DNA of 64,000 nucleotides from Lachnospiraceae bacterium MD308 (GTDB lineage: Bacteria > Bacillota > Clostridia > Lachnospirales > Lachnospiraceae): contig KE159798.1 of the NCBI GenBank assembly GCA_000403475.2, positions 134,960 to 198,959 on the forward strand, given 5' to 3'. A model generated the notes under the pieces. That model was not told the origin of the DNA. It ran no database searches and worked only from the letters and a program-made list of their open reading frames with translations. This document shows, piece by piece, positions 1 to 8,286 of this stretch (positions are counted from its first letter, which is position 1; each line of letters starts with the position of its first letter). The position numbers and the translations under genes are program-made.

Positions 1-241
1 GAGCTTTTATGATCTCGGAATTACGGAAACGCAGTCTCCGCAGGGAGCGGTTATTCGGCTGTACGACAAAGAACGCTGCCTTTGCGATCTGATCAAAGAC
101 AGAAATCGAATCGAAAAGCAGCTGTATGTTCAGGCAATCAAGGATTATTTCAAATGCCGTCCGGATGTCCGTAAATTGATAAAGTACGGAAAAGTCTTCG
201 GAATTGAAGAGAAAATAAGGACTTATATGGAGGTGTTGTAA
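1..241 (+). CDS. AbiEi-type type IV antitoxin, C-terminal part (cut by window edge)
   Basis: Only the last 79 codons are visible, read in the frame starting at base 2 and ending in TAA at 239-241. The visible segment contains LYDKERCLCDLI, then IKDYFKCRPDVRKLIKYGKV and a final RTYMEVL. This is the usual end of AbiEi-family antitoxins (winged-helix regulator plus C-terminal domain) of AbiE abortive-infection modules. The stop overlaps the next start by one base (TAATG), the normal translational coupling of abiEi and abiEii. The partner is broken, so this is probably an orphan antitoxin. Family assignment is from recalled sequence pattern; the N-terminal DNA-binding part lies outside the window. 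Confidence 0.75.
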   Translation, partial: SFYDLGITETQSPQGAVIRLYDKERCLCDLIKDRNRIEKQLYVQAIKDYFKCRPDVRKLIKYGKVFGIEEKIRTYMEVL

Positions 242-655
242 TGAAAACACCGGAACAGCTAAAGGGAGCAATCCGAAATTTCGCAGCAAAGAATCATCTG
301 AGGGCTTTGGATGTGCAGCATATGTTTATGTTTGAGCGCATTTATTCGCAGGAATATAGGAAATACGAGAGCCAGGGATTTTTATGATTTACATATTCTC
401 TATTGTGAGCGTAAGGACAAAGTCAGGCCGGATATTTTAAAAATGGCAATCGAACATACCGCGGTCAAAAGAGGCTCTATGAATATGTTGAAAGATTGGA
501 AGGATATCATGCGGGATATGCGTGAGGAAAATGCGCTTTACAGCCTGTGGCGGAATTATGCGGCGGAGAACAGTTATGCAGAGGGATTGGAATTCCAAGT
601 GCTTTTGGATTCAGTTGAGGAGATTGCAGAGCTGATTAATATAAAAGCTAACTGA
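241..655 (+). pseudogene. Broken AbiEii-type nucleotidyltransferase toxin
   Basis: ATG at 241 opens a good AbiEii N-terminus (MKTPEQLKGAIRNFAAKNHL) that runs 48 codons and stops at 385-387. The typical AbiEii C-terminus continues in another frame, from TRARDFYDLHILY near 370 to the stop at 653-655, including KRGSMNMLKDW and AENSYAEGLEFQ. Intact AbiEii toxins are roughly 270-300 residues. Here about half is missing, including the region that should hold the nucleotidyltransferase GSxxD-type motif, and the two ends are out of frame. An internal deletion plus frameshift has therefore killed the toxin. Confidence 0.8.
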
Positions 656-675
656 ACCTACTTATAGGGATAATT

Positions 676-716
676 ACAGGGAGGCATGTGACTTGTTAGG
701 TCACATGCCTCCCTGT
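676..716 (+). terminator. Perfect 17-bp hairpin after the AbiE remnant
   Basis: Bases 676-692 and 700-716 are exact reverse complements (ACAGGGAGGCATGTGAC and its complement) around a 7-base loop, followed by TTTAT. It sits 20 bases after the toxin remnant and before the IS end, so it is most likely the rho-independent terminator of the abiE unit. The U-run is short. Confidence 0.7.
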
Positions 717-734
717 TTATGACTATCCTTAAGA

Positions 735-760
735 CTAGTGTACTGACCTGTTGATATTTA
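735..760 (+). repeat. Left inverted repeat of the IS630 element
   Basis: This 26-bp end matches the reverse complement of 1989-2014 at 25 of 26 positions (the difference is A at 746 against G). It begins with CTAGTGTACTG and contains the TA target dinucleotide at 736-737. Confidence 0.88.
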
Positions 761-777
761 GTATTACTACCGCCTCA

Positions 778-1410
778 TTAAGAGGCAGTAGTAAATACAG
801 GATACAGGGAGCTGAGCTTTATTCTGGCATCACTGGTTCTGAACTGCCAGTTGACCTTTGCCGCAGCTGTATTCCGCTTCGCTTCCCATACGGACAGTTC
901 TTTGCGTAATAGTCCTATCTCAGCAATGCGGCGGCTGAGGCATTGTCTGGTCATTACATTAAGCTCTATTTCAGCAATGTCCAGCCAGCTTCCATGCTTT
1001 GGCGTATAATGTATCTCCAGCTTTTTAATGATACGCCTTGCTTCTTCCGGCGGATACCGTTTGTACAGGGAAGCTGGTTTATGGGTGTTCAGATTATCCA
1101 TCACAAGGATAATCTTCTCGGCATCAGGGTACATGATGTCCGCCAGATACCTGATTTCTTCTGCCCAGTCGACGGCTGCGCGGTGTTCCCGGACACTCAC
1201 ATGGTGAACCCCTCCAAGTGGTTCCACAAAGGCAAAGATGCTCACAGTGCCATTACGGACATATTCCGAATCGGTTTTCCGGCTGCTTCCGGGAATCATT
1301 GGCAAAGGCTCCCTTGCCTCCCCCAGAAGCTGGTATGGTTTTTCGTCCATACACACAACCGGATATTTTTCATCATAGGGAAGTTCATAAACGTCAAGGA
1401 TATCCTCCAT
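778..1410 (-). CDS. IS630 transposase, catalytic (DDE) frame
   Basis: The first ATG in this frame gives 210 residues, but homology runs further upstream through KLRPHKNDYWCIPAKEDPEF to the A8 run at 1481-1488. The real product is therefore probably the C-terminal part of a frameshifted fusion. The RNase H-like DDE triad is visible as D22 (CMDEKPYQ), D105 (LVMDNLNTH) and E147 (HGSWLDIAEIEL), the standard IS630 motifs. It catalyses strand cleavage and transfer at TA targets. The reading frame is otherwise uninterrupted. Confidence 0.88.
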   Translation of the reverse strand: MEDILDVYELPYDEKYPVVCMDEKPYQLLGEAREPLPMIPGSSRKTDSEYVRNGTVSIFAFVEPLGGVHHVSVREHRAAVDWAEEIRYLADIMYPDAEKIILVMDNLNTHKPASLYKRYPPEEARRIIKKLEIHYTPKHGSWLDIAEIELNVMTRQCLSRRIAEIGLLRKELSVWEAKRNTAAAKVNWQFRTSDARIKLSSLYPVFTTAS

Positions 1411-1415
1411 GCAGG

Positions 1416-1925
1416 CTATGAATTCCGGGTCTTCTTTTGCCGGGATGCACCAGTAGTCGTTTTTGTGAGGTCGAAGTTTGTTTTTTTTAAGGCATTGCGG
1501 ATTGCCTCTCTGCCTACAGGAGTTTCCAGAATCACTTTTGATTCTTCCTCAAGCAGGCGGATGGTCCACCGGGAGTGTCCTTCTGGAACGGGGCCGCAGG
1601 CAAGCTCAATCAACCGGGCTTCTGTACGCCCGTCAACCTTGCGCCTTGCATTATCTGAATTTATGCTCCTTTTAAATTCGGTAACGGCATCAATGCCGCC
1701 ATTCACGTATTTCGATACAGTATTCGTGACAGTTGCCATGCAGACACCATTGGATCTTGCGCTTTGTTCGTGGGTCAAAACTTTTCCATGCGCTTCGTCC
1801 AGGTCGAGAATAATCTGACATCTGCTGCGAATAGTTTTTGAAGTTTCCTTCTTACGGATAACAGATTTCAACTTTTTAAATTCATTTTCTGTAAGATGGA
1901 TGCTATACTTTTTTGGTCTTGCCAT
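1416..1925 (-). CDS. IS630 transposase, N-terminal DNA-binding frame
   Basis: Read from ATG at 1925 (MARPKKYSIHLTENEF), which is preceded on the minus strand by a GGCGGTG ribosome site; an in-frame GTG lies 9 bases upstream. Residues about 50-130 form the helix-turn-helix region (HEQSARSNGVCMATVTNTVS), which binds the inverted repeats. The zero-frame product ends with about 20 residues unrelated to the family after AAA-AAA-ACA at the A8 run. A one-base backward shift there restores the catalytic domain. Confidence 0.85.
   Translation of the reverse strand: MARPKKYSIHLTENEFKKLKSVIRKKETSKTIRSRCQIILDLDEAHGKVLTHEQSARSNGVCMATVTNTVSKYVNGGIDAVTEFKRSINSDNARRKVDGRTEARLIELACGPVPEGHSRWTIRLLEEESKVILETPVGREAIRNALKKTNFDLTKTTTGASRQKKTRNS
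1481..1488 (-). promoter_or_regulatory. Candidate -1 ribosomal frameshift site in the IS630 transposase
   Basis: On the minus strand the codons read TTA AAA AAA ACA at a run of eight A. A -1 slip changes the reading to TTA AAA AAA AAC AAA CTT, which continues directly into the IS630 catalytic frame (NKLRPHKNDYW). A-rich heptamers of this kind are established slippery sites in insertion sequences. A simple loss-of-function indel in the run cannot be excluded from one copy. Confidence 0.6.
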
Positions 1926-1988
1926 AGAAATCACCGCCGTTTCTTTTATTATACATCAAAACAGCTGTGATTTCCATAATAATTTAGT

Positions 1989-2014
1989 TAAATATCAACA
2001 GGCCAGTACACTAG
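1989..2014 (-). repeat. Right inverted repeat of the IS630 element
   Basis: Partner of the repeat at 735-760, with one mismatch in 26 bp. The outer TA at 2012-2013 is the second copy of the presumed target-site duplication. Confidence 0.88.
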
Positions 2015-2122
2015 ATATGGAGAGCAAAATTCCATAATCTGCCAGAATTTCTGTGCCAATTTTTGTGATATATTTTTCTTGCCGGATTATCTGGCATGGC
2101 CAAATGCAGGTATGAGAGGAGT

Positions 2123-2152
2123 TTAACAAAAATTATCACAAAGTGTTATAAT
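2123..2152 (+). promoter_or_regulatory. Promoter of the sugar-uptake operon
   Basis: TTAACA at 2123-2128 and a perfect TATAAT at 2147-2152 are separated by 18 bp, followed by an 80-nt AT-rich leader and a strong AAAGGAGGAG ribosome site before ATG 2235. A second TATAAT lies at 2167-2172, so an additional start is possible. Confidence 0.6.
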
Positions 2153-2176
2153 ATGTTGAAATGTGATATAATATGT
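2145..2176 (+). promoter_or_regulatory. Candidate DeoR-family operator: direct repeat with 20-bp period
   Basis: GTTATAATATGT (2145-2156) and GATATAATATGT (2165-2176) match at 10 of 12 positions and start exactly 20 bp apart, about two helical turns. A further partial copy, GTGATAATAT, lies at 2175-2184. The first repeat covers the -10 box. DeoR-family repressors commonly bind such repeats, and the operon ends with a DeoR-family gene, so autogenous repression released by a phosphorylated sugar is the simplest reading. The assignment is inference. Confidence 0.5.
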
Positions 2177-2234
2177 GATAATATAACAACAAGTAACAAA
2201 ATATAACATACAATAAAAGAAAAGGAGGAGAAGT

Positions 2235-3260
2235 ATGAAAAAAGCATTATCATTGCTCATTACTTTGCTCATGGTAGTGGGCCTGGCAGCATGCAGCAGT
2301 TCTGGAGGTTCTGGAGACGAAGGGGATGCCGGCAAGAAAGAATCAGGGAAATCGGATGGTAAGTATGAGATCGCGGTCGTTGTTAAGGTTGTAGGCATCG
2401 ACTATTTCAGCGTGTTCGAAAAAGGCGTGGAGAAATTTGCAGAAGAACATGACGTGAATGCATACGTGACCGGGCCTTCCACAGCGGATGCCGCGGAGCA
2501 GGTAAATATCATTGAGGACTTGATCAACTCTGGCGTTGACGCAATCTGCGTTGTTCCGAACGATGCGACTGTATTGGAAAGCGTGCTCCAGTCTGCGAAG
2601 GATAAGGGCATTGTAGTGGTGACGACAGAGTCTCCGGGCCAGGTTGGCGCAGACTACGATGTGGAGATGATCATCAATGACGCATTCGCAGAGCTGATTG
2701 CAGAAGACGCGGCAAAAGCCTGCGGCGGTTCCGGAGAATACGCCCTGTACGTAGGCAGCCTGACAGTGCCGCTTCATAATGCGTGGGCGGATCATGTAGA
2801 GGAATATCTTGCAGAGAAATATCCGGACATGAAGTTATGTACTGACAGAATTGCCTGCGGGGAAGATTCCGCGCTGGCCCGTGAGACAACCTTGGACCTT
2901 CTGAAGACCTACAGCGATCTGAACTGCTTTATCTGCTTTGGCAGCCAGGGGCCGATTGGCGCTGCGGAGGCATTGACAGAGGAAGACATGATCGGCAAGG
3001 CGACGGTTGTCGGCAATATAATTCCAAGTGAGGGCGCCGCGCATCTTGAGAGCGGAGCGATCACGACGGGATACCTGTGGAACCCGGCGGATTCCGGTTA
3101 CGCGTCCTGCTATATTGCCGAGGAATTGCTGAAGGGGAACAAGATTGACAGCTCATTCTCGATTCCTGACATGGGTGATGTCGCGATTGAGGATACAACT
3201 CTTTGGATTGACAATCCGATTACGATTACAGCGGACAACTGGAAAGAATTCGGTTTCTAG
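2235..3260 (+). CDS. Sugar ABC transporter substrate-binding lipoprotein
   Basis: 341 residues. The N-terminus is a lipoprotein signal (MKKALSLLITLLMVVGLAAC) with a lipobox cysteine at residue 20, then a Ser/Gly/Asp-rich linker to about residue 42. From there follows a type I periplasmic-binding fold of the ribose/rhamnose (Peripla_BP_4) class, with paired beta-alpha units such as EIAVVVKVVGIDYFSVFEKG and DLINSGVDAICVVPND. It would capture a monosaccharide outside the membrane and deliver it to the permeases encoded downstream. The ligand cannot be read from sequence. A hairpin between this gene and the ATPase gene suggests higher expression of the binding protein. Confidence 0.88.
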   Translation: MKKALSLLITLLMVVGLAACSSSGGSGDEGDAGKKESGKSDGKYEIAVVVKVVGIDYFSVFEKGVEKFAEEHDVNAYVTGPSTADAAEQVNIIEDLINSGVDAICVVPNDATVLESVLQSAKDKGIVVVTTESPGQVGADYDVEMIINDAFAELIAEDAAKACGGSGEYALYVGSLTVPLHNAWADHVEEYLAEKYPDMKLCTDRIACGEDSALARETTLDLLKTYSDLNCFICFGSQGPIGAAEALTEEDMIGKATVVGNIIPSEGAAHLESGAITTGYLWNPADSGYASCYIAEELLKGNKIDSSFSIPDMGDVAIEDTTLWIDNPITITADNWKEFGF

Positions 3261-3290
3261 AATTAGCGAGGCGTATGTGGCTGTATAAAG

Positions 3291-3326
3291 AGGAGCGGTT
3301 GCGGAGTGGCGCGCCCGCTCCTTTTT
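3291..3326 (+). terminator. Attenuating hairpin between binding-protein and ATPase genes
   Basis: AGGAGCGG (3291-3298) pairs with CCGCTCCT (3315-3322), followed by a T run. Such intercistronic partial terminators are typical after binding-protein genes and would lower the level of the downstream transporter genes. Confidence 0.65.
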
Positions 3327-3362
3327 GGAAAAAACGATTGAACGATAGTGAGAGGGATGGAC

Positions 3363-4853
3363 ATGGAAGAAAAGATCATTGAATTAAAACATGTGAATAA
3401 ACATTACGGCGGTGTTCATGCTCTGAAAGATATTGACTTTGATTTAAACCGTGGGGAGATTCATTGCCTGATCGGGCAGAATGGCTGCGGCAAGTCGACA
3501 ATGATCAAAGTCATATCCGGTGTAATTGATGTTGATGAGGGCAGCGAAGTAATCCTGGACGGCAGGAAGAGCGGCGGAGGTTCCGCAAGGCAGGCGATGA
3601 ACAACGGCGTCCGGGTCATCTATCAGGATCTAAGCCTTTTTCCGAACTTGACGGTAGCAGAGAACATAGCATTTGACCGGCATGTGGACAAGAGTGTCAA
3701 AGGGGTCAGCTGGACGCAGATTTATCAGAAGGCGGAAGAAGTAATCGACAGGATGCATATTGAGCTTAATCTGGAAAGTCTTGCGGAAGAACTGTCGATA
3801 GCTGACCGGCAGCTTGTTGCCATTGCCCGAGCACTGGCGACCAATGCAAAGATACTGATTATGGATGAGCCAACGTCTTCGCTGACAAGAAAAGAGGTCA
3901 ATGTGCTTTTCTCGATCATCAAGAGCCTGCAGGAAAAAGGCATGACGATAATGTTCGTCAGCCACAAGCTGGACGAGATTATTGAGATTGCAGAGCGCAT
4001 TACGGTTATGCGGGACGGGCAGATGATATCAACTTTCGAGAATAAGGACGTGGACGAAACGAATCTGGCACACCTGATAAGCGGCCAGCAGATTACTTAT
4101 CAGCAGGATTTTGTAGAACATGGTGACGAAGAGGTCCTGAGGATAGAGAATCTGTCCTGCGGAAGACAGTACAGGGATGTGTCGTTCTCTGTGAAAAAGG
4201 GAGAAATCCTGGGGATCATAGGCCTTCTGGGCGCCGGGAGGACAGAACTTGCAAGTTCGATTTTTGGCATGAACCCGCCGGAATCAGGGAAGATTTTGCT
4301 GCATGGCAGGGAAGTGAACTTCAGAAACAACCGGGAGGCAATTGCAAGCAGGATTGCATATGTTCCAGAAGACCGGCTGCTCCAGGGGCTTGTTCTGAAT
4401 CAAAGCGTAGAAAATAATACGATTATATCGATTATTCAGAAACTTAAGAATAAGCTCGGGATGATAGATAAGAAGGAGTGCAGGGCGATCACGCAGAGAT
4501 GGATTGATGAGCTCCGCATTAAGAGCGCATCGCCGGAGATCAATGCATCTGCAATGTCGGGCGGCAATCAGCAGAAGATCGTCATCTCCAAGTGGCTGTC
4601 AACCGAACCGGAAGTGCTGATACTGGACCAGCCGACGAATGGAATTGACATTGCGGCCAAAAATACCATCTATGAACTGATCCGGGAACTTTCCAGGCAG
4701 GGAATGAGCATCATCATGATCTCGGATGAGGCGGCAGAGATTTACTACAACTGTCCAAGGGCGCTTGTCATGCACAAAGGCAAAATTGTAAAAGAGCTGG
4801 ATTGCAGCGCCATTACAGAAAGCGAATTCAGCCAGGAGGTGCTAAGTGACTAA
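3363..4853 (+). CDS. Sugar ABC transporter ATP-binding protein, duplicated ATPase (RbsA/XylG class)
   Basis: 496 residues from ATG 3363, chosen because AGAGGG lies 6 bases upstream; in-frame starts at 3348 and 3357 are possible. There are two ABC domains in tandem. The first has a Walker A GQNGCGKST and Walker B ILIMDEPTS but a shortened signature (EELSIADRQ). The second has a degenerate P-loop (GLLGAGRTE), a MSGGNQQK signature and LILDQPTNGID. This asymmetric pair is the hallmark of ribose/rhamnose-type CUT2 importers. The protein powers uptake from the cytoplasmic face. It overlaps the next gene by 8 bases. Confidence 0.92.
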   Translation: MEEKIIELKHVNKHYGGVHALKDIDFDLNRGEIHCLIGQNGCGKSTMIKVISGVIDVDEGSEVILDGRKSGGGSARQAMNNGVRVIYQDLSLFPNLTVAENIAFDRHVDKSVKGVSWTQIYQKAEEVIDRMHIELNLESLAEELSIADRQLVAIARALATNAKILIMDEPTSSLTRKEVNVLFSIIKSLQEKGMTIMFVSHKLDEIIEIAERITVMRDGQMISTFENKDVDETNLAHLISGQQITYQQDFVEHGDEEVLRIENLSCGRQYRDVSFSVKKGEILGIIGLLGAGRTELASSIFGMNPPESGKILLHGREVNFRNNREAIASRIAYVPEDRLLQGLVLNQSVENNTIISIIQKLKNKLGMIDKKECRAITQRWIDELRIKSASPEINASAMSGGNQQKIVISKWLSTEPEVLILDQPTNGIDIAAKNTIYELIRELSRQGMSIIMISDEAAEIYYNCPRALVMHKGKIVKELDCSAITESEFSQEVLSD

Positions 4854-5829
4854 TAAATCGGCAAAAAGTAAATATATCAAAAGTTATGAGTTCATGCTTT
4901 TATGCGTGGTCGTTATCTTGGCAGCCGTGCTTGCTGCGATCACAGGAGGCAAATCGATCAAGCCCAACAATATTGTGGATCTGCTGACGAGTTATTCCGC
5001 ATATGGCGTCATTGCCGTGGGGTGCCTGTTCGTGATCATATCCGGCGGCATTGACATATCTTTTATGGCGGTCGGGGCAGTGGCCCAGTATCTGGTGGCA
5101 TTATTCATGCTGAACATGGGCGGCAATTTTATAGCGGTTTATCTGATCTCTGCTATTGTCGGAGCTTTGCTGGGGTTCATCAATGCGGTGCTGGTCAACA
5201 GGCTGAGGGTGCCGACGCTGATCATTACAATCGCCACTATGAACATCATTTACGGATTGATGATGCGTCTGACAAGCGGCGTCAGGCTGCACGGGTTTCC
5301 GGCATGGTTCGCCCAGAAAACGAAGGTGTCGCTGTTTGCGGTATCCGTCGGAACGCTGCTGGCGGTGCTGGCTGCGGCCTGGTACATCCTGAAGAAGACG
5401 AAGATGGGGCGTAAGGTGTATGCTGTCGGCGGCAATGCAGAGGCCGCCAGGCGATGCGGAGTCAGCGTGCTCCAGGTGCACCTCTTCGTATATGGATTCG
5501 CGGGGGCAACGGCCGGGATCGGCGCACTGATCAAGTGTTACCTGTCGCAGCAGGCATCGATTGAGGCGCTCTATGGAAATGAGATGGATGTGCTGGCGAT
5601 GGTCGTTTTGGGCGGAGTAGCATTGTCAGGAGGAAAAGGCTCGGTGTCCGGAACATTTCTTGGCATTCTGCTGGTTGCGCTGCTGAGCAACGGCATGATA
5701 CTTGTGGGCGTATCCAGTTATTGGGAAGACCTGGTAATCGGCGCGGTCATCCTGATTAGTTTTTGCGTTACCGGCTGGAGGGTCCTGGCATCTAAGAGAG
5801 AAGAGCGAAAAGGGGGTGCGGCAGAATGA
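4846..5829 (+). CDS. Sugar ABC transporter permease (CUT2, first subunit)
   Basis: 327 residues from a GTG start at 4846 preceded by AGGAGGTG. About nine hydrophobic segments and the CUT2 permease core are visible: GGIDISFMAVGAVAQ near residue 66, NAEAARRCGVSV in the cytoplasmic coupling loop and VVLGGVALSGGKGSVSGT near residue 255. It belongs to the BPD_transp_2 family with RbsC/RhaP. It forms the membrane channel with the next gene and the duplicated ATPase. It overlaps both neighbours (8 and 4 bases), indicating a single transcript. Confidence 0.9.
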   Translation: MTNKSAKSKYIKSYEFMLLCVVVILAAVLAAITGGKSIKPNNIVDLLTSYSAYGVIAVGCLFVIISGGIDISFMAVGAVAQYLVALFMLNMGGNFIAVYLISAIVGALLGFINAVLVNRLRVPTLIITIATMNIIYGLMMRLTSGVRLHGFPAWFAQKTKVSLFAVSVGTLLAVLAAAWYILKKTKMGRKVYAVGGNAEAARRCGVSVLQVHLFVYGFAGATAGIGALIKCYLSQQASIEALYGNEMDVLAMVVLGGVALSGGKGSVSGTFLGILLVALLSNGMILVGVSSYWEDLVIGAVILISFCVTGWRVLASKREERKGGAAE

Positions 5830-6797
5830 GAAAGGGAAATTCAAGTATCCGCGCAAAACTGAACCATGACAGTGGAATGCTCATTATCCTGACCGTAATC
5901 TGCATTGTATTTTTCAGTATTATGAAACCGGCATTCCTGTCTGTAGACTCGTTTGCGTCTATTGCAAGGCAGATACCGGAGATCGGCCTGTTCACATTGT
6001 CTATGATGCTGCCCATGCTGGTAGGCGGGATCGACCTCTCAATTATCGCGTCTGCGAACCTGGCCTCTATACTGATGTCCATGTATATAACCTCTCATAT
6101 TGAGAGAGGGGAGGAAAATATACCGGCAATGCTTATAGCTATCGTAATCTGCATTGGCACATGTACGGCTGTCGGCTTTCTGAATGGGGTCATCGTCGCG
6201 AAGTTTAAGATTCCGGCAATGCTGGTAACGCTTGGAATGCAGATGGTGCTGACCGGGATCAGTCTTGGGATTACAAAGGGCGGAACGCTGTCCGACTACC
6301 CGGAGTCTTTCCGGTTTATCGGAAATGGCAGCATCCTGGGGATTCCGATGCAGTTTATACTCTTTGCCATAGCGGCTGCGATATTGGTCGTGATAATGCA
6401 GATGACATCTTTTGGAATGAGGCTGCAGATGTACGGCTCTAATCAGATTGCAACGCAGTATTCAGGAATCAATGAGACGGCTCTTCTGATCAAGACCCAC
6501 ATGCTGTCGGGAGTTTATGTAGGAGTTGCAGCTATCATTATGGCATCGCGCCTGAATTCGGCGTCTGCCGGAGCTGCGGCTAACTATCTGATGCGGACGA
6601 TTCTGATCGCGGTGCTGGGCGGCGTTGATCCGAACGGAGGAAAAGGAAAAGTGTCGGGCATCTTGTGGGCGGTTCTGCTGTTCCAGTGCATGGCGACAGG
6701 ACTCAACATTCTCAGGGTGAATTCTTATATTGTTATTGCGCTCTATGGCGTGATTCTGCTCCTGGCGGTAATTGTGCGGACGCGCAGATATGAATAG
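5826..6797 (+). CDS. Sugar ABC transporter permease (CUT2, second subunit)
   Basis: 323 residues starting in an ATGA overlap with the previous stop. Multi-spanning membrane protein of the same BPD_transp_2 family, with GGIDLSIIASANLASIL near residue 63, SNQIATQYSGI in the coupling loop and AVLGGVDPNGGKGKVSG near residue 263. Two different permease genes imply a heterodimeric channel, as in rhamnose and autoinducer-2 importers. It is followed after 11 bases by the kinase gene. Confidence 0.9.
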   Translation: MRKGNSSIRAKLNHDSGMLIILTVICIVFFSIMKPAFLSVDSFASIARQIPEIGLFTLSMMLPMLVGGIDLSIIASANLASILMSMYITSHIERGEENIPAMLIAIVICIGTCTAVGFLNGVIVAKFKIPAMLVTLGMQMVLTGISLGITKGGTLSDYPESFRFIGNGSILGIPMQFILFAIAAAILVVIMQMTSFGMRLQMYGSNQIATQYSGINETALLIKTHMLSGVYVGVAAIIMASRLNSASAGAAANYLMRTILIAVLGGVDPNGGKGKVSGILWAVLLFQCMATGLNILRVNSYIVIALYGVILLLAVIVRTRRYE

Positions 6798-6808
6798 GAG
6801 AGTGGAAG

Positions 6809-8248
6809 ATGGATAATAGTTTGAACCTGGTTGCGTTTGACTGCGGAAACAGCAGCATCCGCACCATATTATGCCGGTTTGACGGTAAGAAAGTGGTAAG
6901 CGAGCTGATATTGCAGGAGCCCAATGAGATGACAGTGAGCGGCGGATATTATTACTGGGATATGCCGCGGATCTTCGGGATATTAAAGAAGGGGCTTTCA
7001 ATGGCGGCCGAAAAGGCGGATAAGATTGACTCTGTCGGAATCTGCACATGGGGCGTTGACTTTCAATTGTCAGATGATGATGATTTTCTGGAGAAGGCGC
7101 TTTGCTATCGCAATACCATCGGAGAAGAACAGCTGAGCCTTCTGCCGGAGAAGACAAAAAGAGACATGTTCTACCGCACGGGAATTCTCTGCGACAAGAT
7201 TAACAGCATATATATGCTGCGCGGGATTAAGGAACATATGCCGTCGGTAATGGAGCGCGCCAAAAAGATATTTCTTGTCCCGGATATTTTTGTATACATG
7301 TTCACGGGGAAGGAAATGAACGAGCCCAGCGAATTATCGACGACGCAGATGCTTGATGTGCGGACTATGGCTATCAGCCGGGAACAATGTGAATATGCGG
7401 GGGTAAGCCCGGAGCTGTTCTCGGAAATCGGCAGGCACGGAAGGCTTATCGGCAACATTAAGAGGGAAATACTGGATGAGATTGGGATTGCGTATGATAT
7501 CCCGTTTGTCTGCGTGCCTTCCCATGATACTGCGTGTGCGGTGATGGCGATTCCGTCCGGAGAAGAGAAGTATCTTTTTGTCAGTTCGGGAACGTGGGCG
7601 CTGATCGGCGCGCAGTGCCCTGAGCCGGTTGTGAATGAGAAAGTATTGGATGCGAGGCTTACAAATGAGACGGGGGCATTCGGAAGGACAACGCTCCTGC
7701 GGAATTCGGCGGGCATGTTCATCGTTCAGAGGTTAAAGGCAGAGTATGAAAACGAAACAGGAAGTAAAATAAGCTGGAATGACTTTACGGCGCTGGCCGA
7801 TGATTATACGGGAGAGATACGTACCTTTGACGTTAATGACGGGAGGCTGTTCAATCCCGAGGTAATGGTGCGGCAAATCTGCGCTATGATCAGCCCTTCG
7901 CAGGAAGAGGAAACGGCAAAAGGCAGATATTGCTGGCCTGAGATACTGGCATCAACCTACGCGTCGCTGGGAGACAGCTATGCGGAAACGCTGAGTACAG
8001 TAAAGGAATGTACGGAAGAGACATATAGAGAAGTATATATCGTGGGCGGAGGCTCTAAAAATGCGGCAATCAACCAGCGGTGTGCAGACAGGATAAAGAT
8101 GCCGGTAGTCGCATGCGATATGGAATGCTCGTCTGTAGGGAATGCGGTCGTTCAGATTGCATATTTCCACCCGGAATACTCATATGAGAGATTGCGGGGA
8201 ATTATTGTGGATTCTTTGCAGGTAAAGAGATATGATCCGAAAGAGTAG
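6809..8248 (+). CDS. Rhamnulokinase-like FGGY-family sugar kinase
   Basis: 479 residues, the normal length for RhaB-type kinases. The N-terminal phosphate-binding motif AFDCGNSSIR is followed by the substrate loop GICTWGVDFQL, the catalytic segment SHDTAC with the presumed base D240, SSGTWALIG and the C-terminal adenosine motif YIVGGGSKNAAINQ. Together these match rhamnulokinase more closely than xylulo- or glycerol kinases. It phosphorylates an imported ketose (or isomerised sugar) with ATP in the cytoplasm, ready for the aldolase encoded next. No isomerase gene (rhaA, fucI) is present here, so the imported sugar may itself be a ketose or the isomerase may lie elsewhere. Confidence 0.85.
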   Translation: MDNSLNLVAFDCGNSSIRTILCRFDGKKVVSELILQEPNEMTVSGGYYYWDMPRIFGILKKGLSMAAEKADKIDSVGICTWGVDFQLSDDDDFLEKALCYRNTIGEEQLSLLPEKTKRDMFYRTGILCDKINSIYMLRGIKEHMPSVMERAKKIFLVPDIFVYMFTGKEMNEPSELSTTQMLDVRTMAISREQCEYAGVSPELFSEIGRHGRLIGNIKREILDEIGIAYDIPFVCVPSHDTACAVMAIPSGEEKYLFVSSGTWALIGAQCPEPVVNEKVLDARLTNETGAFGRTTLLRNSAGMFIVQRLKAEYENETGSKISWNDFTALADDYTGEIRTFDVNDGRLFNPEVMVRQICAMISPSQEEETAKGRYCWPEILASTYASLGDSYAETLSTVKECTEETYREVYIVGGGSKNAAINQRCADRIKMPVVACDMECSSVGNAVVQIAYFHPEYSYERLRGIIVDSLQVKRYDPKE

Positions 8249-8286
8249 ATGAGACAGGGAACTGGAGAGGAAAAGGAGGAATATGT

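Larger units (their letters stand above)
738..2011 (-). mobile_element. IS630-family insertion sequence, apparently complete
   Basis: About 1.27 kb bounded by 26-bp imperfect inverted repeats and flanked on each side by TA (736-737 and 2012-2013), the target duplicated by IS630/Tc1-mariner elements. It carries one transposase in two overlapping reading frames on the minus strand. An HTH-containing N-terminal frame is followed by a DDE catalytic frame, with an A8 slippery run at the junction. Both ends and all three catalytic acidic residues are present, so it may still be mobile. It sits between the AbiE remnant and the sugar operon, about 110 bp upstream of the sugar-operon promoter. Confidence 0.9.

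Noticed and set aside
943-1818. A 291-codon plus-strand open frame across the IS element
   Set aside because: It is antisense to both transposase frames, has no ribosome site and no recognisable protein features; it is open only because of the codon bias of the opposite strand.
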